The translations under genes were made by a program, and so were the position numbers. From positions 1,116,001 through 1,180,000 of the forward strand of contig NZ_KZ686269.1 of the NCBI RefSeq assembly GCF_003029735.1: a stretch of 64,000 nucleotides of DNA. Direction: 5' to 3'. The notes beneath the pieces were generated by a model, which saw nothing but the letters and a program-made list of their open reading frames with translations, was not told the origin of the DNA and ran no database searches. Numbering within the stretch: the stretch's first letter is position 1; each line of letters begins with the position of its first letter. This stretch comes from Pedobacter yulinensis (GTDB lineage: Bacteria; Bacteroidota; Bacteroidia; Sphingobacteriales; Sphingobacteriaceae). Positions 58,441-64,000 of this stretch are shown here, piece by piece.

Positions 58441-61239
58441 TCACAAGCCTGTTGCGGCCTCCGGTTCGTTTGCGTTCGTGCGCCGCACATGCAGATCGGC
58501 CCGGCCAAAGCCCAATGAACCAGCCAGATCAGTTCCCTGTACGTTGATAACATAGGTGCCTGCTTTATCAGCCGTGAAAAAGCCGATCCGGGCAATACCT
58601 GCCGAATCGGTGGTCAGGTTAGGCTCCCAATGAATCGTTGCACGCATATCAGAACCGTCGGCCTTTGCACCCGGCCGGTATCGAGGGGTGTAAAATGTTT
58701 TGGGTAAGGTAAATGGCAGCGGACGGTGCACCAGGGTACCAATGCTTTTTCGCATCATCGGGCCGTGGCCTGAGCGGGTGGTGACTTCGACAAACGAGTG
58801 TTCATAAAAAACAGCCATAGGGTGCAGGTAACGGCTGGTATAGCCCATCTGGTATTTTCCCGAATACATGACCTCAATACCCTTAATTTCCTCCGCACTG
58901 AAATAATCGAGCAGCTGCCTGAAGTATTCATATCGCGGCGTTCCCGGCGGTAAAAAAAAGTCGACATCCTTGCCATCGATGATCAGATGCATAGGCACAA
59001 AATTAACCGTGTGGAAGCGCTCGCCGGTTTTCGAAGTCCGTTCGCCGAAATTTTTCAGCTGGCTTCTGAGCAGGTCGCCAAGGGTGGTTCGTCCTGCCTT
59101 GATCATATCCGCCTCATCAAAAATGACATCGGCGGCCCCCGGCCCGTTCACGTTTTTTGAATCGGGCACAAGTTTCTTACCCCTGATTATCACCTCCTGA
59201 AGGCGGATGCCGGTGGCCGACTCCTGCTCACGCCTGAGCGCAACCTGCTGCTGGCTTTTAACCAGGCTGGCGGTATCAATGTTCGCAAACCAGGGAAGTC
59301 TACGCAGAACCGGGGCCGGCAAAGCTGGGGGCGGGATAATATCGACTTCCAGCCCAACGTTAAAACTCTTTCCCCTTCTGTTTTTGGCCTGAATAAAGTA
59401 TATGGCCGTATCAACGGGAACCAGGCCGGTAAACATAAAGCGGCCGCGTGCATCTGCCACCGTATCCAGAACGGTTACCGGCTTTTTGGAAAAAAGTGCC
59501 AGCGGCGCCCCGGGAACGGGCTTATTGAAGGCATTGGTTACCGTACCGCTCACCACAAATTCTTTTTCGGCCGCATAAGCGGGCACAGCAGGCGGCCTGA
59601 AAGCAGCGGCTATATCAAATTTCACCCAAGCCTGGGTAAGCAGAAGAAGATCAAGATGCCGCCACTTACGGGGGCTACCCGCGGCACCCTCATAGTAGGC
59701 AGGCTGCTCAACGTTTCCTTTCAGTTCAGCGTGCAGCAGAACCGAACGGGTCATGTTATCATTCCGCAAGCTGTCTGAACGAACCTGGCTATTGGCGGTA
59801 ACCGACAGCGAAAAACTACCCCTGACCGGCTTCCCTCCCGCGTCTGTAACCTGCAGGGTCAGGTTCACCGAGTCGCGCAGCGCATACTGGGTTTTAGAGG
59901 GCACGATCTTTACACGCAGCGCATCCTGGTGGTCTACATAAAAAGCCCGCTCGGCAAGGGGTTGTCTGTTTGCATCAAGCAGCGTAATCCTCGCCACGCC
60001 GCTGGGGAACGCCTTTTTACTTATTTTCAGCGTCGCAAAACTCTGGCTCAACCCAATCGCTGCGGCAAAAGCCACGATTCCCCGGCTGTGACCAACCAGG
60101 AAGTAACGCTGGCCGGTCGGTGTTGCGGTTCCTGCTGCGAGCACTCGCACGAGGCACGAATCGTTTGCCAGGTCATTAAAGACAGACAGGATTATCCCTG
60201 ATGGTTTTACCGCCGGCAGCGGATAGTCTTTGCTTCCCCCGCCGGGCAAAATAATCCTGGCCTTATAGGTTGAGCCAGGCTCCGGCGTAAAGCGAAAGGC
60301 CCCCATGCCGAGGTGTTCGGAAACAAACTCGACAATGGTTTTACCCTCCTGATTAATGACCTGGCCGCCCACATGGGCTCCGGTGCCATCTTCATGAAGC
60401 GACTTGAAGGCCACCAAGACAGGAAGGCCGGCAACCAGATTTCCGCCCTCGGGCAGAAACTGGATGTCACGGTGTTCAGCACGGTTAAAAATGAGCGGCA
60501 GGCGAATGGTTTGCTGGTTGCCGGTCTTGCGCCGGTCCTGAACAGACAAAACAAGGTCAGGCTTCACATTAGACTCGGGCAGTTCAAAATCCACGTACGC
60601 ATCGCCATCCAGGCCGGTTTCGGTATTGGTCCTGACCAGGTTCTTTTTACCCTGGCTAACGGCAAGTTTCATTTCGCGAAGCCCAACCAGCGTTTCGTCC
60701 AACTGCCTGAACCGCAAGTCGAGCCTGACCTGCCGCGCGCCTGGGGCGCTGGCAAAACGCGGCTTGTAATGCAGCAGCCAGTCGCCCGCTGCAGGCGTGC
60801 CAATAAAAAGCTCTTTGCTAAAAAAATGTGCTGTACCCTGGTTGCGCATCCAATTCGTATACCCCCGAAGCAGGTACGTGCCCTGCGTCAGTTTGTCGGG
60901 CAGGACGATTGTTCCGCCTGCCAGACCGTAGGCAACAGGAATCATCTGTCTGGCAACGACCGCATTGCTGTCAGATATCAACTCTACATACATGATGCGG
61001 CTTTGTTCTGAAGGACCGAGCAAAGAACCGTTAAACAAATAGGCTTTGAACCAGATGGTGTCAGCAGCGAGATACCCGTCCCGGTCTGTGTGTATGTAAA
61101 GCCGTTCGGGCGCAGTGCGGCGTGTATGCGCCTGCAGGCTATCGATCAACGTGTTTACTTCCTGCCTTGCGCCAGACTGGGCGGCGACCTGCAGGCTAAA
61201 CAACACAAACGTAAGAAGAATGGCGCAGGACCTGCTCAT
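58441..61239 (-). CDS. Large exported MG2-like protein with TonB-receptor plug-like domain
   Basis: A 932-residue secreted or outer-membrane-associated protein with a signal peptide (about 1-20, ending VAAQ). Residues about 35-140 form a macroglobulin-type MG2 domain ('ERLYIHTDRDGYLAADTIWFKAYLF'). More MG/Ig-like beta domains follow. A carboxypeptidase-regulatory-like domain lies at about 555-640. From about 680 to 800 a SusC-plug-like domain appears ('IRLQEVIIRGKK ... DEADMIKAGRTTLGDLLRSQL'), but there is no barrel. Bacteroidota carry many such proteins without a known role. It has the best promoter of the window (61261-61291). Confidence 0.8.
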   Translation of the reverse strand: MSRSCAILLTFVLFSLQVAAQSGARQEVNTLIDSLQAHTRRTAPERLYIHTDRDGYLAADTIWFKAYLFNGSLLGPSEQSRIMYVELISDSNAVVARQMIPVAYGLAGGTIVLPDKLTQGTYLLRGYTNWMRNQGTAHFFSKELFIGTPAAGDWLLHYKPRFASAPGARQVRLDLRFRQLDETLVGLREMKLAVSQGKKNLVRTNTETGLDGDAYVDFELPESNVKPDLVLSVQDRRKTGNQQTIRLPLIFNRAEHRDIQFLPEGGNLVAGLPVLVAFKSLHEDGTGAHVGGQVINQEGKTIVEFVSEHLGMGAFRFTPEPGSTYKARIILPGGGSKDYPLPAVKPSGIILSVFNDLANDSCLVRVLAAGTATPTGQRYFLVGHSRGIVAFAAAIGLSQSFATLKISKKAFPSGVARITLLDANRQPLAERAFYVDHQDALRVKIVPSKTQYALRDSVNLTLQVTDAGGKPVRGSFSLSVTANSQVRSDSLRNDNMTRSVLLHAELKGNVEQPAYYEGAAGSPRKWRHLDLLLLTQAWVKFDIAAAFRPPAVPAYAAEKEFVVSGTVTNAFNKPVPGAPLALFSKKPVTVLDTVADARGRFMFTGLVPVDTAIYFIQAKNRRGKSFNVGLEVDIIPPPALPAPVLRRLPWFANIDTASLVKSQQQVALRREQESATGIRLQEVIIRGKKLVPDSKNVNGPGAADVIFDEADMIKAGRTTLGDLLRSQLKNFGERTSKTGERFHTVNFVPMHLIIDGKDVDFFLPPGTPRYEYFRQLLDYFSAEEIKGIEVMYSGKYQMGYTSRYLHPMAVFYEHSFVEVTTRSGHGPMMRKSIGTLVHRPLPFTLPKTFYTPRYRPGAKADGSDMRATIHWEPNLTTDSAGIARIGFFTADKAGTYVINVQGTDLAGSLGFGRADLHVRRTNANEPEAATGL

Positions 61240-61260
61240 ATCTGGTATATCTGGCTAAGA

Positions 61261-61291
61261 CAAACGTACGAATTTGGTGCTTCCCGGCAAA
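61261..61291 (-). promoter_or_regulatory. Consensus Bacteroidota promoter of MG2/plug gene
   Basis: On the minus strand TTTG (61288-61291), exactly 19 bases and TACGTTTG (61261-61268) match the Bacteroidota -33/-7 consensus (TTTG, TAnnTTTG) at every fixed position. The start codon lies 21 bases downstream. Confidence 0.8.
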
Positions 61292-61501
61292 GATTCCGGC
61301 TGGGCTTACGGGTTTTAAACATCCGGTCCGGGCGCGATCGGCCGATACTGTACACATAACTGGTCTGTTCACCGCCATACCTGTGAACCCTGACCAGCTG
61401 ATGCGAACCAAAAATCGACCAAAAATGCATCAAACTAATAATGAGTCAATTATAGTAAAAAAACCGGGCATTATTCCGGTTGACTCTTGGCGGACCAGCC
61501 C

Positions 61502-61530
61502 TTTGTAACAACTTTTTGGCATTCACTTTG
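61502..61530 (+). promoter_or_regulatory. Putative promoter of the 125-residue lipoprotein gene
   Basis: TTTG (61502-61505), 17 bases and TCACTTTG (61523-61530), one mismatch from the -7 consensus. The ATG is 33 bases downstream. Confidence 0.5.
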
Positions 61531-61563
61531 TCTCTGGACAAATACATTATTAAAAATACCTAT

Positions 61564-61941
61564 ATGAAAAAGACAGTTCAATTGCTCAGCTTGTTAATGA
61601 TCGCCCTTGTGGGATTTGGATCGTGTAAAAAGGATAAGGATCCGGCAACGACAGATTTCTTCGTCGGCACTTATCGGGGAACGGTTAGCTATAACGATGG
61701 CACCAACAACATCAACAGCTCTGACGGCAAAGTAACCGTGACCAAGGTCGGTTCTACATCGTACAAGTTTTTCTTTGGAAACAATATCCCTGACATTACT
61801 GATGTCAATTTTGAAAAAGCCGGCGACAACACCTACGTGAGTGTGGGTTCTGGCGTGACGGGAATTACCATCGACGCAAGCTCGCTAAAAATGCTGGTTA
61901 AACGTGGTAACCAAACCTGGACAGCCAATTGTACGCGCTGA
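61564..61941 (+). CDS. Small hypothetical lipoprotein
   Basis: A 125-residue lipoprotein; the signal ends F-G-S-C21 followed by KKDKDPATTD, an acidic start typical of exported Bacteroidota lipoproteins. The mature part is a small beta-rich domain ('FFVGTYRGTVSY', 'KVTVTKVGSTSYKF'), of lipocalin-like character, with no motif I can name. The open frame extends upstream to 61480, but that part is polar and lies over the promoter, so 61564 is the start. It is monocistronic, with its own promoter and a strong terminator. Confidence 0.8.
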   Translation: MKKTVQLLSLLMIALVGFGSCKKDKDPATTDFFVGTYRGTVSYNDGTNNINSSDGKVTVTKVGSTSYKFFFGNNIPDITDVNFEKAGDNTYVSVGSGVTGITIDASSLKMLVKRGNQTWTANCTR

Positions 61942-61964
61942 TCGGGCAGCAACAGCCTTTAAAG

Positions 61965-62002
61965 AGCCGTCTCATCACATGGATGAGGCGGCTTTTTTTT
62001 TG
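61965..62002 (+). terminator. Terminator after small lipoprotein gene
   Basis: A 12-bp stem AGCCGTCTCATC / GATGAGGCGGCT (one T-G wobble), 5-base loop and nine T. Confidence 0.9.
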
Positions 62003-62138
62003 AGAACTCAGTGGGCTGCAGGCGACTGCCGAACAATGCGCATACTCCCCCTCCCGAATCATGCCTTTAACCTGGCTTGAGCCGAAAGTCCCGGCCCTAT
62101 GTACACGCATCACCTGTTCAGGTAATATCATGGCAGAC

Positions 62139-62156
62139 AGACTATTACGATAGTCT
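62139..62156. repeat. Dyad upstream of the 80-residue protein gene
   Basis: AGACTAT-N4-ATAGTCT is a perfect 7-bp inverted repeat 44 bases before the ATG at 62200. It may be an operator. A separate ACCTG-TT-CAGGT dyad lies just upstream (62112-62123) and recurs at 62506-62517 inside the DoxX gene. Confidence 0.4.
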
Positions 62157-62199
62157 CAAAACTATTGACTTCAGGAGGTGTTTATTTTCAAAAAGCACC

Positions 62200-62442
62200 A
62201 TGGAAACGGATAAGAAAAAAGAAATAAAACAAGACGCTGAAACATCAAATATGCCTCACAGACAGGTTCCGGTGTACAAAAGCAACGAAAATGAATCGGA
62301 GAATAAGGTTGAGAGCGATGCCGGAAACCTTGCCAAAGACTTTGGCGGCGGTGATTATGGTGCCGAGGAAGCACGTGCAGACGCCGGGAAAGGGAATAAA
62401 GGCGAAACCGGAAGTGAGCCGGGCAGCAATCCGCCGGACTAA
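62200..62442 (+). CDS. 80-residue disordered, charged protein
   Basis: I do not recognise a family. The protein is extremely hydrophilic, rich in Glu, Lys, Asn and Gly, with no hydrophobic segment, so it is probably intrinsically disordered ('METDKKKEIKQDAET', 'NKVESDAGNLAKDFGGGDYG'). The ATG at 62200 is preferred over 62077: an AGGAGGTG ribosome site lies at 62173-62180, 19 bases upstream, and the longer N-terminus is of different composition and crosses the dyad. Its stop overlaps the stop of the convergent DoxX gene by 3 bases. Confidence 0.6.
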   Translation: METDKKKEIKQDAETSNMPHRQVPVYKSNENESENKVESDAGNLAKDFGGGDYGAEEARADAGKGNKGETGSEPGSNPPD

Positions 62443-62915
62443 CATCCTGCCGGGGCGCTGCGCGGCCTCCAAATCGCCGAGAAATACACCCATGCGAAAT
62501 AAAATACCTGTTCAGGTATCCTGATCCAAAGGTACTCAGGCCCCGGCCCATTTGCTTCGGCGGTGTACAAATTCAGGTGCGTCAGTGCCGCATGAATATT
62601 TGCAGGCAAAATCAGCACAAAAAAGACCAGCAGCAGCCTTGCAGTAAGCTGCCGTGTTTTTTTGACCTGTAAACCAACAGCTGCCGCAATTTCAAGTATA
62701 CCGGTCAGTATAACCAGAAATACTTTTCCCGGTACGGGATCCGGAATCATGCGGCTCATGCCGGCAGTAAACATAAAGTGCCCGAGCGCGGTGAACAAAA
62801 GCATGGCCGACAGGCCTGTGCGTGCCGCCAACTGCCAATCGTGGCGGTTTCTAAACAGGCGCAGCCACAAGTAAGCTGCCGCCGTTACAACGAGTAATAC
62901 CCATATAACCTTCAT
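62439..62915 (-). CDS. DoxX-family membrane protein
   Basis: A 158-residue inner-membrane protein with four predicted helices. The DoxX-like pattern is seen in 'RTGLSAMLLFTALGHFMFT', 'MIPDPVPGKVFLVILTGILEIAAAVGL' and 'RLLLVFFVLILPANIHAAL'. Members are linked to redox or quinone-related functions, but none is established here. A GACATTTG box (62920-62927) ends four bases upstream of the ATG, so the mRNA may be leaderless. Its 3' end overlaps that of the convergent small gene. Confidence 0.87.
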   Translation of the reverse strand: MKVIWVLLVVTAAAYLWLRLFRNRHDWQLAARTGLSAMLLFTALGHFMFTAGMSRMIPDPVPGKVFLVILTGILEIAAAVGLQVKKTRQLTARLLLVFFVLILPANIHAALTHLNLYTAEANGPGPEYLWIRIPEQVFYFAWVYFSAIWRPRSAPAGC

Positions 62916-62919
62916 ACGC

Positions 62920-62950
62920 CAAATGTCGCAAACCGCTACCCTGCTGTCAA
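62920..62950 (-). promoter_or_regulatory. Putative leaderless promoter of DoxX gene
   Basis: On the minus strand TTG, 20 bases and GACATTTG (one mismatch in the -7 box) precede the DoxX ATG by only four bases. Transcription would start at or next to the start codon. Confidence 0.4.
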
Positions 62951-62960
62951 TGAACCCAGG

Positions 62961-63527
62961 TTAAGTAATTCGGCGGCGAATGCGACTGAGTGCCTGTGGC
63001 GTAATACCGATATAAGAAGCCAGATATTTTAAGGGAATCTCTTTCAGCAACCTCGGTTTCTCGCTGAACAAATCGCGGTACCGTTGTTCGGCACTGCGGG
63101 TTAAAAACGAGAGTTCGCGTTTGGATTTTTCCAGAAAGAGATGTTCTCCTGCAAAACGGCCGATGGCATTGCCCACTTCCGTATGTTTATAAACTTCCTG
63201 CAGGTCTTCCCAGCTGATCTGCCAAAGCACCGCGTTTGTTAGCGTTTCGATCCGGTAACCGGATGGCCGGCGCGTCAGGAAGGAATCGTAGCCACTTATA
63301 AATTCTCCCTGGAAAACAAATGCGAAGGTCGTTTCTTCAAATTCCCTGGTTACCAGACACCTCACTATGCCTTCAGACAGAAAAGACAGGTAGTTTTCGA
63401 CCGAACCGGCCTGGAGCAAAGCCGTTTTACGGGGTACTTTGCGGTAGCGCAGCCTTGAGGAGAAAAACGCCCAGTCGGTCTCTCCGACCGGCGCAAAGCG
63501 TTCAAAGTAAGTTCTGATCTGGTCCAT
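62961..63527 (-). CDS. Crp/Fnr-family transcriptional regulator
   Basis: A 188-residue regulator. The N-terminal cyclic-nucleotide-binding-like beta barrel (about 20-115) shows 'LLQAGSVENYLSFLSEGIVRC' and 'FAFVFQGEFISGYDSF'; the Arg/Ser phosphate-binding cassette of CRP is not clear, so cAMP is not implied. The C-terminal helix-turn-helix is short: 'IPLKYLASYIGITPQALSRIR'. This is the common Bacteroidota Crp/Fnr subgroup, with unknown ligand. The ATG at 63527 is chosen; an ATG two codons earlier is equally possible. The target may be the downstream DoxX gene. Confidence 0.9.
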   Translation of the reverse strand: MDQIRTYFERFAPVGETDWAFFSSRLRYRKVPRKTALLQAGSVENYLSFLSEGIVRCLVTREFEETTFAFVFQGEFISGYDSFLTRRPSGYRIETLTNAVLWQISWEDLQEVYKHTEVGNAIGRFAGEHLFLEKSKRELSFLTRSAEQRYRDLFSEKPRLLKEIPLKYLASYIGITPQALSRIRRRIT

Positions 63528-63622
63528 CTGCAACTAAGTTCTGAAAAATAAATTAACCGCCACAATTCCCGGCGTAGCGATGCGGAGCCGGTATACGTAT
63601 GTGTCCATACTAAAGGGTACAT

Positions 63623-64000
63623 CATGCTACGCAACTACTTACCTTTCATTTCTCTTGTGTTTGTCCTGCTTTCGGGATGCAAAAAAACAGACAAACCGCA
63701 GGTTGTTCCTGTAATGTCGGTGAACGATTCTTTTGAAAGTGCTGTTTCAGGCTGGACGGCCGACTTTGCCGACTATCCGGCCGGCGAAGAAACGAAATTC
63801 CAGCTCCAACAGGGTTATGCCACGCTCCCCGCGCCGCTCGACGCATCGAAAGGCGGCTTTCGCATTTCAGGCATGAACCGCAGCGATGACCTGTTCATGT
63901 TCTTTAGAAAAAAATTAACAGGACTGCTCCCGAATAAAGTGTATCAGATGGATCTCGAAGTCACATTCGCCACAGCTGTACCATCAGGCCGGGCCGGTGC
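63623..64000 (+). CDS. Hypothetical lipoprotein, 3' end cut by window
   Basis: Only the first 126 codons are present; the frame is open to the window edge. The signal ends L-L-S-G-C19 followed by KKTDKP, a clear lipobox with Lys/Asp-rich tail. The mature part begins 'VNDSFESAVSGWTADFADYP' and is a beta-rich domain reminiscent of carbohydrate-binding-like folds. I cannot name a family. It is transcribed divergently from the Crp/Fnr gene. Confidence 0.75.

Larger units (their letters stand above)
61240..61563. other. 324-base divergent region with two readable promoters
   Basis: It contains no gene. On the minus strand lies the TTTG-N19-TACGTTTG promoter of the MG2/plug gene; on the plus strand TTTG-N17-TCACTTTG precedes the lipoprotein gene at 61564. 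The middle shows nothing else. Confidence 0.6.

Overview
The window reads as chromosomal DNA of a free-living member of the Bacteroidota, probably a Cytophagales, Chitinophagales or Sphingobacteriales relative. The evidence is type IX secretion (T9SS) C-terminal sorting domains of both kinds (32404-36069 and 45130-47940), PorP/SprF and PorE-like proteins, a SusC/SusD pair, many 'xxxC-KKD' lipoproteins, and promoters of the Bacteroidota type (best case TTTG-N19-TACGTTTG at 61261-61291). GC is about 50 percent. I see no phage, IS element, CRISPR array or rRNA.

Layout. 1-6793 is housekeeping: a truncated serine hydrolase, a lipoprotein, an ArsR/SRPBCC pair, a DUF998-like membrane protein, an SDR/STM3941-type pair and a 4'-phosphopantetheinyl transferase. 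6989-31666 is a surface-polysaccharide region. Two paralogous LruC-domain lipoproteins (6989, 14073) bracket a two-gene glycosyltransferase (GT) block on the minus strand (9151-11244) and a four-gene partner-switching signalling module on the plus strand (11285-13810). An eight-gene plus-strand GT operon follows (16284-23356: three GT8, three GT2, a GT11 fucosyltransferase and one unrecognised protein). It converges on a seven-gene minus-strand export operon (31666 to 23358: short TolC-like protein, Wzz/Wzc-like chain-length protein, processive-type GT2, a 44-residue membrane peptide, O-antigen ligase, GT4, Wzx-like flippase). Together these can build, polymerise and export a fucosylated polysaccharide; the initiating sugar-phosphate transferase is not in the window.

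32404-38997 is a T9SS operon: a 1221-residue lectin-like adhesin with four DUF11-like repeats and a type B sorting domain, a PorP/SprF partner and a PorE-like OmpA protein. 39051-44794 is a translationally coupled pair of rhamnosidases (GH78 then GH106). 45130-51096 holds a secreted subtilisin, a Nudix hydrolase, a MerR/TipAS regulator with an unusual promoter, a HipA-like kinase/DUF3037 pair and a DUF2383 four-helix protein. A CAU tRNA lies at about 51518-51589, followed by a stand-alone LytTR regulator and a SusC/SusD pair with a structured leader. The last 6 kb carries an MBL-fold protein, a large MG2/plug-domain protein, small lipoproteins, DoxX and a Crp/Fnr regulator.

The parts that most deserve attention are the partner-switching module embedded in the polysaccharide region, whose kinase lacks a visible G1 box; the degenerate Wzc-like kinase and half-length TolC in the export operon; the membrane micro-ORF; and several regulatory sites readable at base level (MerR, ArsR, divergent inverted repeat, leaderless promoters, SusC leader).
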